Shown: one piece after another, positions 28,991-37,454 of the stretch
Layout of the letters: the number at the start of each line of letters is the position of its first letter
How positions within the stretch are numbered: the first letter of the stretch is position 1
Origin: Tistrella mobilis
GTDB taxonomy: Bacteria > Pseudomonadota > Alphaproteobacteria > Tistrellales > Tistrellaceae
Assembly (NCBI RefSeq): GCF_039634785.1
Contig: NZ_JBBIAB010000002.1
Coordinates: forward strand, 124,001 to 188,000
Length of the DNA stretch: 64,000 nt
Direction: 5' to 3'
Program-made: the position numbers and the translations under genes
Notes under the pieces: model-generated
What the model saw: the letters and a program-made list of their open reading frames with translations, nothing else
The model's database searches: none
Told to the model about the DNA's origin: nothing

Positions 28991-30019
28991 TCAATCCATC
29001 TCGATCACCAGCTTGCCGAAGGGGCCGCGGTCGAGATGGGCGAAGGCCTCGCGGATGGCGTCGGGCCGATAGCGCCGGGCGATGACCGGCTGAAGGCCCA
29101 GCATGTTCACCGCGCGGACGAAATCTTCCAGCCCGCGCCGGTGGCCGACGGCGATGCCCTGGATTACCGGCGCCTTGGTCAGCAGCGGTTTGACATTGGC
29201 CGATATTTCGGCGCCGTCGAGCACGCCGATCACCGAGATCCGGCCGCCGGGGGCGAGCGCGCGGAGCGAGGTGCCGAGGCCGGCGCCGCCCGCCACCTCC
29301 AGCAGATGATCGACCCCGCGCCCGCCGGTCGCCGCCACCACCGCCGCGGCCCAGTCGCCCGCACTGCGATCGATGCCGTGATCGGCGCCGAGGGCGCGCG
29401 CCTGCGCCAGCTTGTCGGCCGAGCCCGAGGTGACCAGCACACGTGCGCCATGCGCCCGTGCGATCTGCAACCCGAACAGCGCCACCCCGCCGGTGCCCTG
29501 AACCAGCACCGTGTCGCCGGCGCGGATGCGGCCGTATTCCACCAGCGCCATCCAGGCGGTCAGCCCGGCCACCGGCAGGGTGGCGGCGCCGGCATCGTCG
29601 AGGCTGCGGGGTGCCGCCACCAGCCAGTCTGCGGGCAGCACCGCATGGGTGGCGAGCAGGCCGGGCAGGGTGCCGGCCAGGGTGTCGAGCGGCAGCGGCC
29701 AGGCGCCGCCCGGCCTGCGGCCGTCGATCCAGTCGGGGATGAACTGCGCGATCACCCGGTCGTCGGTTTTGAAACGCGAGACGCCGGCACCGGTCGCCAG
29801 CACGCGGCCGGCCATGTCGGAAGCGGGGGAGACCGGCAGGCTGAGCGGCAGGCCCATGCCGGTCTCCACCACCATCTTGTCGCGATAATTCAGCGCCACC
29901 GCGCCGATCTTCACCAGGACCTCGCCCGGGCCGGGCCTGGGGATGGGCCGGGTTTCGGGCCGGAGGGTCGCGATGTCGTGGGCGCTGATCGTCCAGCGGG
30001 TCATGGTGCCGTCGGTCAT
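28991..30019 (-). CDS. Zinc-independent NAD(P)-dependent alcohol dehydrogenase / quinone-reductase-like
   Basis: The 342-residue medium-chain protein has the N-terminal GroES-like part (PGPGEVLVKIGAVALNYRD) and a Rossmann part with VQGTGGVALFGLQIA. The Cys clusters that hold zinc in classical alcohol dehydrogenases are absent, which places it in the zinc-free quinone-reductase-like group. It is divergent from a LysR gene 127 bp away, its likely regulator. The substrate is unknown. Confidence 0.88.
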   Translation of the reverse strand: MTDGTMTRWTISAHDIATLRPETRPIPRPGPGEVLVKIGAVALNYRDKMVVETGMGLPLSLPVSPASDMAGRVLATGAGVSRFKTDDRVIAQFIPDWIDGRRPGGAWPLPLDTLAGTLPGLLATHAVLPADWLVAAPRSLDDAGAATLPVAGLTAWMALVEYGRIRAGDTVLVQGTGGVALFGLQIARAHGARVLVTSGSADKLAQARALGADHGIDRSAGDWAAAVVAATGGRGVDHLLEVAGGAGLGTSLRALAPGGRISVIGVLDGAEISANVKPLLTKAPVIQGIAVGHRRGLEDFVRAVNMLGLQPVIARRYRPDAIREAFAHLDRGPFGKLVIEMD

Positions 30020-30146
30020 GGGGCCTCTCTCCGGCGGGGGGATGATGGAGCCCGCAGGCTAGCCCGGAATTTCAGTCGCCAGTTGCGCCGATATGTCGGA
30101 AGATTGGCGCCTGGTAGGCAACAAAAGACGGGTCATACGGCGGATC

Positions 30147-31049
30147 ATGGACCGGTTGAGCGGCATCGGCGTCTTCGTGGAGGCGGCGGAGGCGGGCAGT
30201 TTTTCGGCGGCGGCCGAACGGCTGGCCTTATCGCGCTCGGCGGTCGCCAAGACGGTGGGCCGGCTGGAGGCGCGGCTGGGCGTGCGGCTGTTCCACCGCA
30301 CCACCCGCGCCCAGGCGCTGACCGAAGAGGGCCAGGCCTTTCTGGAGCACTGCCTGCGGGGGCTGGCCGAAATCCGTGCGGGAGAGGCGATGCTCGACCA
30401 CGGCCGCCGCGCGGTTTCAGGGCGTCTCAGGGTGTCGCTGCCGGTGCTGTTCGGGCGGCGCTGCGTTGCGCCGATCCTGACCGGGCTTGCCCGCGAACAT
30501 CCGGGGCTGGAACTGGACCTGCATTTCACCGACCGGCTGGTCGATCTGGTCGAGGACGGCATCGATCTCGCCATCCGCAACGGCCCGCTGGAGGATGCCG
30601 CGGGGCTGATGGCCCGCCTGGTCGCCCGCCAGCGGATGACGATCGTGGCCTCGCCCGACTATCTGGCCCGGCGCGGCACGCCCGCCGATCTGGCGGCGCT
30701 GGCCGATCACGACTGCCTGGTCTATCTCCGCGGCGGCCGGGTGCGCGGCTGGCTGTTCCCGATGCCGGACGGCCGCGATGCGGTGATCCGCCCGGCGGCG
30801 CGGCTGCGCTTCGACGATCTGGAGGCCCTGGCCGATGCGGCCGCGGCGGGGCTCGGCCTGACCTGGCTGCCCTGCTGGCTGGTCCGCGACCGGATCCGCG
30901 CCGGCACGCTGGCCGAAGTGCTGACCGACCAGCCGGCCACCGTCTTCACCAGCCACGCGATCTGGCCGCGCAGCCCGCACCCCGACCTGAAGCTGCGGCT
31001 GGCCGTCGACCGGCTGGCCGCGCGGCTGCCCGGCGCGGCGGAGCTTTGA
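30147..31049 (+). CDS. LysR-family transcriptional regulator
   Basis: The 300-residue protein is of the CrgA/DmlR-like LysR group. The HTH is near the N-terminus (GSFSAAAERLALSRSAVAK) and the effector domain begins around residue 90 (GRLRVSLPVLFGRRCVAP). ATG 30147 is chosen since MDRLSGIGVFV is the common family start; the upstream extension is Arg-rich and atypical. It probably controls the divergent zinc-free dehydrogenase gene. Confidence 0.88.
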   Translation: MDRLSGIGVFVEAAEAGSFSAAAERLALSRSAVAKTVGRLEARLGVRLFHRTTRAQALTEEGQAFLEHCLRGLAEIRAGEAMLDHGRRAVSGRLRVSLPVLFGRRCVAPILTGLAREHPGLELDLHFTDRLVDLVEDGIDLAIRNGPLEDAAGLMARLVARQRMTIVASPDYLARRGTPADLAALADHDCLVYLRGGRVRGWLFPMPDGRDAVIRPAARLRFDDLEALADAAAAGLGLTWLPCWLVRDRIRAGTLAEVLTDQPATVFTSHAIWPRSPHPDLKLRLAVDRLAARLPGAAEL

Positions 31050-31083
31050 GCGGGGAACGGTGCGGCGTGCCCTTGCCGGGGCC

Positions 31084-31353
31084 TTAGCGCATTTCCGGGG
31101 CCATCGTGAGGCGCGTCTTCATGTCGGCGGCCGTCAGAATGGGACTCGGAAAGTCGTCTGCGAGCACCAGCAGATCACGGTCCCCGGTGAGGAGTGCAGT
31201 GGCGTGGCCGGCGAGTGCCAGCACCAGGAAGGGCTGATCGAACGGATCGCGGCAATCCGGGACCGCAGGCGGTGGGACGGGGATCAGCACTGTCTCGCAC
31301 CAGGGCAGATCGTCAGCCAGCAGGTCCTCGTGCCCAGGCAACGGCATCGGCAA
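31084..31353 (-). pseudogene. PIN-domain toxin fragment, N-terminus missing
   Basis: The visible 89 residues match the second half of PIN-family toxins: a VPDCRDPFDQPFLVLALAG block followed by LLTGDRDLL and a PILTAADM ending, which carry the later acidic metal ligands of the RNase site. The first ~60-80 residues, with the first catalytic Asp (usually in a DTN motif), are absent. Instead the frame overlaps the end of the antitoxin gene by 41 bp. An internal deletion that joined the antitoxin end to the toxin middle explains this. The product is unlikely to cut RNA. Confidence 0.7.
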
Positions 31354-31540
31354 TATCTGCTTCCGACAGGTTCAATTCTTCCAGCTTGGCCCGGACAGCA
31401 TCAGCGCGGTTGATGCGAACCGGGGTGAGTATGATGCGGCCGTTCTCTTCGACCACATCGAAATACTCCGCGCCCTCTACCGCAGCGACCACCGCCTTTG
31501 GCAGAGTGAGTTGGTTTTCAGATGTCAGCTTTGCAAGCAT
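31313..31540 (-). CDS. AbrB/MazE-like antitoxin
   Basis: The 75-residue protein has an N-terminal swapped-hairpin DNA-binding region (MLAKLTSENQLTLPKAVV) and a C-terminal toxin-binding tail (LSEADIADAVAWARG) typical of the antitoxins paired with PIN-family toxins. It is complete, while the toxin behind it is truncated. GGAAAT (31562-31567) and ATTTCC (31580-31585) upstream form a small inverted repeat that may be its autoregulatory site. Confidence 0.8.
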   Translation of the reverse strand: MLAKLTSENQLTLPKAVVAAVEGAEYFDVVEENGRIILTPVRINRADAVRAKLEELNLSEADIADAVAWARGPAG

Positions 31541-31638
31541 GTAGATGTTCCTGGGAAGTAAGGAAATACTGACATCATGATTTCCAGGATTCAAGGGGAT
31601 GTGAGGCTGCCGGACCCGGTTGGAGCCCGGCGCCATCG

Positions 31639-32283
31639 TCACCCCCGGCACCGGTCCAGATACCCCACCAGCATCTCCCCCAGCGCCTGACCGAAGGCCT
31701 CGACCGCGGCCGGTGATTGGGGGGTTTCCGAGTAGTCCTTTCCGACCGATTTCAGCGTGCGCATGATCACCTCGCCGGTGAGCGCGCGGCGGGCGTCGTC
31801 GGCGTCGGGGAGGGCTTCGTGCATGAAGGCGGCGAGGGTGTCGTGGATCCAGGCGCGGGCGGCGCGGGCCTCGGGGGCATCGCGGTAGAGCGGGGCGGCG
31901 TCGTCGAGTGCGCGGCGGATGGCGGCCTCTTCGCATTCCGAGCGGAGGAAAGTGGCTGCCAGATCGCGCAGCCGGTCGGCCGGCGTGCGGCTGGTGTCCG
32001 ACAGGATCGCATGCATCTGGCGGCCGGTCCGCTGCCATTCATCGCTTTGCAGGCGGAACAGGATCGCCGCCTTGTTGGGGAAATACTGGTAGAGCGAGCC
32101 CACGGCCACGCCCGCCCGTTCCGCCACCCGCGCGGTGGTGAAACGCTGCGCGCCCTCGGTCGTCAGAACCTGAACCGCCGCTTCCAGGATCGCCGCCACC
32201 AGCCCCTCGGACCGGGATTGTTGCGGGCGTTTTCGCAAGGAAATCCGCGGGGTCGGGGCAGGGGGCATCAGGGGCTCCGCCAA
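31639..32283 (-). CDS. TetR-family transcriptional regulator
   Basis: The 214-residue protein has the TetR HTH in residues ~25-70 (FTTARVAERAGVAVGSLYQYFPNKAAIL) and an all-helical ligand domain after it. It is divergent from a methyltransferase-MFS pair with a near-perfect 24-bp inverted repeat between them, so it most likely represses that pair and itself. The ligand may be the compound the MFS protein exports. Confidence 0.9.
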   Translation of the reverse strand: MAEPLMPPAPTPRISLRKRPQQSRSEGLVAAILEAAVQVLTTEGAQRFTTARVAERAGVAVGSLYQYFPNKAAILFRLQSDEWQRTGRQMHAILSDTSRTPADRLRDLAATFLRSECEEAAIRRALDDAAPLYRDAPEARAARAWIHDTLAAFMHEALPDADDARRALTGEVIMRTLKSVGKDYSETPQSPAAVEAFGQALGEMLVGYLDRCRG

Positions 32284-32295
32284 TGCGATTAGCGT

Positions 32296-32319
32296 GAATG
32301 CGACGATCTCGTCATATTC
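32296..32319. promoter_or_regulatory. Inverted repeat, candidate TetR operator
   Basis: GAATGCGACGA (32296-32306) and TCGTCATATTC (32309-32319) are inverted copies with two mismatches, centred in the divergent region. The size and place suit a TetR dimer pair. Confidence 0.6.
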
Positions 32320-32412
32320 TTAGGGCGAGGCGGCGCCCCTCTCAATCCGAAATCACCGAGACCCGAAACCCCCGAGACCTGAAATCTCTGTGTCCGAGAG
32401 GGATGTTGCCCC

Positions 32413-33084
32413 ATGTCGACCCTGATCACCACGCCCGTGGCGCCACTGCTCGACCGCCTGTTCGCCGAGGCCGCCGCGGCAGAAATCCCGCCGGCCCTGG
32501 CCCGGCTCTCTGCCGAAGAGCGCGATCGGCTGATGCGCAGCCGAAGCCTCTATCGCGATCTCTATCATGGTCTGGCCGAGGTCGCGCTGCCGGTCTCGCC
32601 CACAACCGGGCGTCTGCTTTACATGCTGGCATGCAGCCTGAAGGCGCAGACGATCGTCGAATTCGGCACCTCCTTCGGCATCTCGACCCTGCATCTGGCG
32701 GCGGCGCTGCGCGATACGGCCGGTGCGGATGGTGCGGGCCGGATCATCACCACCGAATTCGAGCCCGCCAAGGCCGCCCGTGCGCGCGACAACCTGCGGG
32801 CCGCCGGCCTGGCCGATCTGGTCGAGCTGCGCGAGGGCGATGCGCTGGAAACGCTGGCCCGCGATCTGCCGCCGGCGATCGATCTGGTGCTGCTCGACGG
32901 CGCCAAGGTGCTCTATGCCGAGATCCTGGCGCTGATCGAGCCGCATCTCCGCCCCGGCGCCCTGGTGGTGGCCGACAATGCCGAACACGCCCCCGACTAT
33001 CTGGCCCGGGTCCGCGACCCGGCCAATGGCTGGCTGTCGGTGCCCTTTGGCGGCGATGTCGAACTGTCGATGCGGCTCGGCTGA
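32413..33084 (+). CDS. O-methyltransferase-like SAM-dependent enzyme
   Basis: The 223-residue protein has the class I SAM-methyltransferase core of the caffeoyl-CoA/catechol O-methyltransferase family: the motif I segment TIVEFGTSFGISTLHLA near residue 80, an acidic ribose-binding residue in IITTEFEP and the LVLLDGAK strand where Asp binds metal. The substrate is unknown. It lies 48 bp before an MFS efflux gene and opposite a TetR gene, a common layout for modifying and exporting a toxic small molecule. Confidence 0.85.
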   Translation: MSTLITTPVAPLLDRLFAEAAAAEIPPALARLSAEERDRLMRSRSLYRDLYHGLAEVALPVSPTTGRLLYMLACSLKAQTIVEFGTSFGISTLHLAAALRDTAGADGAGRIITTEFEPAKAARARDNLRAAGLADLVELREGDALETLARDLPPAIDLVLLDGAKVLYAEILALIEPHLRPGALVVADNAEHAPDYLARVRDPANGWLSVPFGGDVELSMRLG

Positions 33085-33132
33085 CCATCGGCGGCCGCCT
33101 CTTTCCCGCCCTTCCTTGTGGTGGAGCGTCCC

Positions 33133-34317
33133 ATGACGACCTCTTCAGCCGGTGCGCAGGCGCGGCTTCTGCTGCTGGTTGCCGTTCTTTTCCTTTCGTA
33201 TCTCTGCGTCGCGATCCCGCTGCCGGTGGTGCCGGTGCAGGTCACCGACGGGCTGGGCCTGGGCAATCTTCAGGCCGGTCTGGCGGTGGGCATCGCCTTC
33301 CTCGCCACCATCCTCACCCGCGGCCCGGCCGGGCGGGTATCGGACCGCGCGGGGGCGAAGATCGCGGTCGGGCGCGGCCTGGCGCTTTATGCCGCGGGCG
33401 CCCTGGTCTCGCTGCTGGCGGGGCTGACATCACTCGCGCCGATAACTGCGTTTGTGGTTCTGCTCGCCGGTCGGTTGCTGGTCGGCCTGGGCGAGAGCCT
33501 GGTCGGCGTCGGCGTGGTCGCCTGGGGCATCGGCATTGCCGGGCCGGCGCGGGCCGGCCGGGTGCTGGCGCTGGTGGGGGCTGCGATCTATGGCGCGCTG
33601 GGCCTGGGCGGCCCGCTCGGCCTGCTGCTGATGGAGTATGCGGGCTTCATGGGGGCCATGGCGGTGGCGGCATTGTTGCCCTGCCTGGGCCTGATTGCCG
33701 TCGCGGCCATGCCGGGGGTGGCCCCGCATCCCGATGCCGCGCGCCCCTCCTTCCTGTCGGTGATGGGGCGGATCTGGCGGCACGGGCTGATCGTCTGCCT
33801 GCAGGGCATCGGCTTCGCCGCGATCGGCGCCTTCTTCGTGCTGCTGTTCCTGAACCGGGGCTGGGCCCATGCCGGGCTGGGGCTGGCCGCCTTCGGCGCC
33901 GGTTTCGTGCTGGTGCGCATCCTGTTCGGCCATCTGCCCGACCGGCTGGGCGGGCTGCCGGTCGCCACGGCTTCGCTGGCGGTAGAGGCGGCGGGCCAGA
34001 TCCTGATCTGGGCGGCGCCGCTGCCGGAGCTGGCGCTGGCCGGCGCCTTCCTCACCGGGCTCGGCTGTTCGATGGTGTTTCCCGCCATGGGGCGCGAGGT
34101 GGTGCATCTGGTGCCGCCGCATCTGCGCGGCACGGCGCTGGGCGGCTTTTCCGCCTTTCAGGATCTGGCCTATGGCCTGACCGGCCCGCTGGCCGGGCTG
34201 GTCGCCGACCGTGCCGGCTATGGCCCGGTCTTCCTGATCGGCGGCTGTGCGGCGGGGGCGGGCTTCCTGATCGCGCTGCTGATCGGCCGGCGCCGTCACC
34301 AAACGGTCGCAGGATGA
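33133..34317 (+). CDS. MFS transporter, YhhS/arabinose-efflux-like
   Basis: The 394-residue protein has 12 predicted membrane helices. The signature loop between helices 2 and 3 is present as GPAGRVSDRAGAK, and a related loop in the second half as FGHLPDRLGG. ATG 33133 has GGAG upstream, and the GTG at 33118 is less likely. It is co-directional with the methyltransferase gene and probably under the same TetR protein. Export of a small molecule is the expected role. Confidence 0.88.
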   Translation: MTTSSAGAQARLLLLVAVLFLSYLCVAIPLPVVPVQVTDGLGLGNLQAGLAVGIAFLATILTRGPAGRVSDRAGAKIAVGRGLALYAAGALVSLLAGLTSLAPITAFVVLLAGRLLVGLGESLVGVGVVAWGIGIAGPARAGRVLALVGAAIYGALGLGGPLGLLLMEYAGFMGAMAVAALLPCLGLIAVAAMPGVAPHPDAARPSFLSVMGRIWRHGLIVCLQGIGFAAIGAFFVLLFLNRGWAHAGLGLAAFGAGFVLVRILFGHLPDRLGGLPVATASLAVEAAGQILIWAAPLPELALAGAFLTGLGCSMVFPAMGREVVHLVPPHLRGTALGGFSAFQDLAYGLTGPLAGLVADRAGYGPVFLIGGCAAGAGFLIALLIGRRRHQTVAG

Positions 34318-34374
34318 CCCCGCCGATGCCACACGCCCGTCTCCAGGTTGGACTCAGGCAGAAGGAGTGTGGTG

Positions 34375-35124
34375 ATGCCCATCCGTCTTCCCAAAACGAC
34401 CCGTCTGCGGCTGCCCCATCTGCGGTTGCCCGATCTGCGGTTGCTCGTCCTGGGGGCGCTGGTGGTGGCCATGCCGGCCCGCGCCGATCAGGGGCCGCTG
34501 AAGCTCGCGGCCCTGACCAACCGGCCGTCGCAGGCCCCGGTCACGCCGCGCGCCCTGGCCCCCCGGCTGGACGGCAGCCTGCCGCCCGGCCGGCTGCCGG
34601 CCCCGGACGAGGTGTTGAGCTACCGGCCGGACCCGGCGGTGCGCCGGCGCAATTTCGAGGTGTTCGTCGATCGCCTGCGCGCCCATGATGCCGGCGCCGC
34701 CGAAAATCTCGACCGGCTGCTGACCGACAACGACGTCATCGCCGCCGCCCGCGACTGGCTGAAACCCTATGGCATGCGGCCGGAAAACGTGGCCGATGCC
34801 ATGGCGGTCTATCTCTCCACCGCCTGGGCCGCGGTCCGCGGCAGCGATGCCGACCCGGCGCCCGAGGTGATGCGCGGCCTCAGCGACCAGCTGGCGGCGG
34901 CCATCGGCGCCACCCCCGGCTTCACCCGGGCGAGCGATGCCGAAAAGCAGGAACTGGCCGAATCGATGATCGTTCAGGCGGTCATCATCTCCCGTCATGC
35001 CAGCGCCGCCCGCGACCACCCCGAGCTGCAGAAGCGGGTCGGCGAGGCGGTGGCGCGGGGCGCGCAGGCGACCTTCGGGCTGGACCTGACCCGGCTGGAT
35101 CTTACGGTGGAGGGGTTGCGGTGA
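34375..35124 (+). CDS. Secreted protein of unknown function, DUF6683-like
   Basis: The 249-residue protein starts at ATG 34375 behind AAGGAG. The N-terminus is an unusual signal peptide: three tandem LRLP-type pentapeptides encoded by a 15-bp repeat come before the hydrophobic core, with a likely cut after ARA. The mature part is helical, with VRRRNFEVFVDRLRAHDAG and a GMRPENVADAMAVYLSTAW block that recall the DUF6683 family; that match is from memory. It lies between the MFS gene and a convergent flavoprotein gene. Confidence 0.75.
   Translation: MPIRLPKTTRLRLPHLRLPDLRLLVLGALVVAMPARADQGPLKLAALTNRPSQAPVTPRALAPRLDGSLPPGRLPAPDEVLSYRPDPAVRRRNFEVFVDRLRAHDAGAAENLDRLLTDNDVIAAARDWLKPYGMRPENVADAMAVYLSTAWAAVRGSDADPAPEVMRGLSDQLAAAIGATPGFTRASDAEKQELAESMIVQAVIISRHASAARDHPELQKRVGEAVARGAQATFGLDLTRLDLTVEGLR
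34405..34449 (+). repeat. Three in-frame 15-bp repeats in a signal peptide
   Basis: Units at 34405-34419, 34420-34434 and 34435-34449 start with CTGCGG and encode LRLPH, LRLPD and LRLLV. They lie in the region before the hydrophobic core of the signal peptide. Confidence 0.85.
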
Positions 35125-35146
35125 GGGCCGCGCCGGACGGGGACTC

Positions 35147-36067
35147 CTACCCGCCGAAGACCAGCGACCGGTGCGCGCCCACCCCCGCCCGCACGCCCGA
35201 GGCGAGGGCCAGACTGGCATTGTGCATGGGAAAGGCGATGTCGCCCGCGGCGTAGACGCCCGCAACCGAGGTCAGGCCCCAGTCGTCGGTCGCGATCCAG
35301 GGGCCGGTCGGGCCGGTTTCGGTGCGGCAGCCCAGCATCCCGGGCAGGGGGGTGGTGAAGGCGGGTTCGGGGGCGACGAACAGGCCGGTCATCGGCAGCG
35401 TGCGGCCGTCCGCCAGGCGCAGGCCGGTAAGGGCCGGGGCGGGGCCCAGCAGCTCCGCCACCGGCACGGTTTCGATGGTGATCCCGGCCGCGGCCAGGCG
35501 GGCGGCGGTTTCGGCATCGGGGGCGGGGATGCCGTCCAGCAGCAGCGTCGTCGGCCCCCAGTCGGTGAAGAGCAGCGCATGCGCCGCCATGTCGGGGCGG
35601 GTGGCGAGCACGCCGATCGGCCCGCCCGCCGTTTCATAGCCATGGCAATAGGGGCAATGCAGCACGCCATGGCCCCAGCGTTCGGCCAGCGCCGCGGCCA
35701 GCTTGCGGCCGGCCCCGGCGCCGGGCATGCGGTCGGCCAGGCCATGGGCCAGGATCAGCCGGGCGGCCGACATCTCGCGGCCATCGGCCAGCTGCACCAG
35801 GGAACCGTCATCCATGGCGGCAGCGGCGGCCACTTGGCCGCCGATCAGCGTTGCCGCCGGATAGGCGGCAAGCTGGGCGCGGGCCTCTCCCAGAATCGCG
35901 GCAGGGCTGCGGCCATCCTGCCCGGGCATGCCGTGCAGCGCGGGCGAGAACCGGTTGCGCGGCTGGCCGGCATCGATCACCGCCACCCGCCGCCGCGCGC
36001 GGGCCAGCTGCATCGCCGCCGCCAGCCCCGCAAAGCTGCCGCCGACCACGATCGCGTCGAAGTGCAT
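35147..36067 (-). CDS. Thioredoxin-reductase-like FAD/NAD(P) oxidoreductase
   Basis: The 306-residue flavoprotein has an N-terminal FAD-binding motif (IVVGGSFAGLAAAMQLARA), a redox CxxC pair in HCPYCHGYE near residue 140 and a C-terminal YAAGDIAF block that closes on FAD. The classical NADPH motif is weak (GVLATRPDMAAH), which places it with the short thioredoxin-reductase-like group. It is divergent from an Rrf2 gene across a perfect 18-bp palindrome, so redox or nitrosative control is plausible. Confidence 0.88.
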   Translation of the reverse strand: MHFDAIVVGGSFAGLAAAMQLARARRRVAVIDAGQPRNRFSPALHGMPGQDGRSPAAILGEARAQLAAYPAATLIGGQVAAAAAMDDGSLVQLADGREMSAARLILAHGLADRMPGAGAGRKLAAALAERWGHGVLHCPYCHGYETAGGPIGVLATRPDMAAHALLFTDWGPTTLLLDGIPAPDAETAARLAAAGITIETVPVAELLGPAPALTGLRLADGRTLPMTGLFVAPEPAFTTPLPGMLGCRTETGPTGPWIATDDWGLTSVAGVYAAGDIAFPMHNASLALASGVRAGVGAHRSLVFGG

Positions 36068-36092
36068 GGATCTCTCCTGATCACGTATCGTT

Positions 36093-36110
36093 TAAAGTTA
36101 CGTAACTTTA
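36093..36110. promoter_or_regulatory. Perfect 18-bp palindrome, candidate Rrf2 operator
   Basis: TAAAGTTACGTAACTTTA is a perfect palindrome in an A+T-rich pocket, 26 bp before the flavoprotein start and 120 bp before the Rrf2-type start. Its length and position fit a homodimeric winged-helix regulator. Confidence 0.75.
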
Positions 36111-36229
36111 GGAGTGGCGTGGCCAGCCCGTCAAGACTCATGTCGCTTCCGCTCTTGCGTGACGGGGCTGCATGATGGGATGAAGGGATCGAAGCCCGCC
36201 TGCCACCCTTGACCGCCCGGACCCACGCG

Positions 36230-36706
36230 ATGAGATCCGACAGCCGCCTGTCGCGCATGCTGCATGTGCTGATCCACATGAACCGCCATGACGGCCCGAT
36301 GACCTCGGACGCCATCGCGGCGATGCTGTCGACCAATCCTGTGGTGGTGCGCCGCACCATGGCCGGCCTGCGCGAGGCGGGCCATGTGCGCTCGGAAAAG
36401 GGCCATGGCGGCGGCTGGACCCTGGCGCGGCCGCTGGCCGACATCACGCTTCTGGATGTGTACCGGGCGGTGGGCGACCCTGCCATCTTCGCGATCGGGC
36501 TGGCCCGCGACAACCCGGACTGCCTGGTGGAACAGGCGGTGGATGCGGCGTTGGCTGACGCGCTCGCCGCGGCCGAGGCGGTGCTGCGCGCCCGGCTGGC
36601 TGCGGTGACGCTTCAGGATCTGGCGCAGGATTTCGAGCGGCGGCTGGCCGATACCGGGCTGACGGGGCCGGCCTGCCCGGTAGAAACCTCTCCGGTCGAG
36701 GGCTGA
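36230..36706 (+). CDS. Rrf2-family transcriptional regulator
   Basis: The 158-residue protein has the Rrf2 winged helix (MRSDSRLSRMLHVLIHM, then SDAIAAMLSTNPVVVRRTMAGL and the RSEKGHGGGWTLARP wing). The three clustered Cys that hold Fe-S in IscR/NsrR are absent; only scattered Cys remain, so sensing must work in another way (YwnA-like group). ATG 36230 is preferred over an upstream TTG by comparison with family starts. It probably controls the divergent flavoprotein. Confidence 0.88.
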   Translation: MRSDSRLSRMLHVLIHMNRHDGPMTSDAIAAMLSTNPVVVRRTMAGLREAGHVRSEKGHGGGWTLARPLADITLLDVYRAVGDPAIFAIGLARDNPDCLVEQAVDAALADALAAAEAVLRARLAAVTLQDLAQDFERRLADTGLTGPACPVETSPVEG

Positions 36707-36719
36707 GACCGCGCCACCG

Positions 36720-37454
36720 TCAGAGCAGCGGGATCACCATCAGCGTCGTGCAGACCGCATTCGCCAGCATGCCGGCTGCCGCCATCGCCGCCATGTCGCC
36801 GCCGCGGGGGGCGGCATGGGCCACGCCGATCGCATGGCTGGTGAGGCCGAGGGTGAAGCCGGTGACGCGGTCGTCGTCGCGCAGGCCCGCCAGCCGGGTC
36901 AGCGCCAGCCGCGCCAGCAGCGGCGTGACCATGGCGCCGAACAGCCCGTTGCCCAGAATGCCGAGCATGGTGACGTCCATGGTGCTGCCCAGGCTTTGTG
37001 CCAGCGGGATCGCGACCGGCGCCGTGACCGCGCGCAGGCCCAGCCCCAGCTGGTCGGCCAGGGGCAGGCCCAGCAGCGGGCCGATCAGGAAGATGCCGAG
37101 GAACGAGGTGGCGCCGCCGGCGATCGTGCCCGCCACCAGCGGCCGCCAGACCGCGCGCAGATAGACCCGCATCCGCCAGAGCGGCACGGCCATGGCGGCG
37201 GTTGCCGGCAGCAGGGCGGCCGAAAGGGGCGTGGTCGCGCGGCCGTAGTCACCGACCGGAAGATCGATCGCGGTCAGCACGCCGGTGATCAGCACCGCCG
37301 CGGTCAGCACCGGGGTCAGAAAGGCCGATCCCCGCGCCGCCGCCCATAACCGCCGCGCCGCGGCCCAGGCCGCGAAGGTGAGCGCCAGCAGCGCCACCCC
37401 CTGCCAGGAAAGCGCCCGTGCCCAGGCCAGAAGCTCGGTGACGGGATCAGTCAT
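36720..37454 (-). CDS. lrgB: LrgB-family membrane protein
   Basis: The 244-residue protein has six or seven hydrophobic segments and the LrgB signature regions, including LRAVTAPVAIPLAQSLG and the GLTSHAIGVAHA block near the C-terminus. LrgB-type proteins act with LrgA in murein hydrolase control or in export of pyruvate/glycolate-like acids. It overlaps lrgA by 8 bp, so the pair is translated together. Confidence 0.85.
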   Translation of the reverse strand: MTDPVTELLAWARALSWQGVALLALTFAAWAAARRLWAAARGSAFLTPVLTAAVLITGVLTAIDLPVGDYGRATTPLSAALLPATAAMAVPLWRMRVYLRAVWRPLVAGTIAGGATSFLGIFLIGPLLGLPLADQLGLGLRAVTAPVAIPLAQSLGSTMDVTMLGILGNGLFGAMVTPLLARLALTRLAGLRDDDRVTGFTLGLTSHAIGVAHAAPRGGDMAAMAAAGMLANAVCTTLMVIPLL

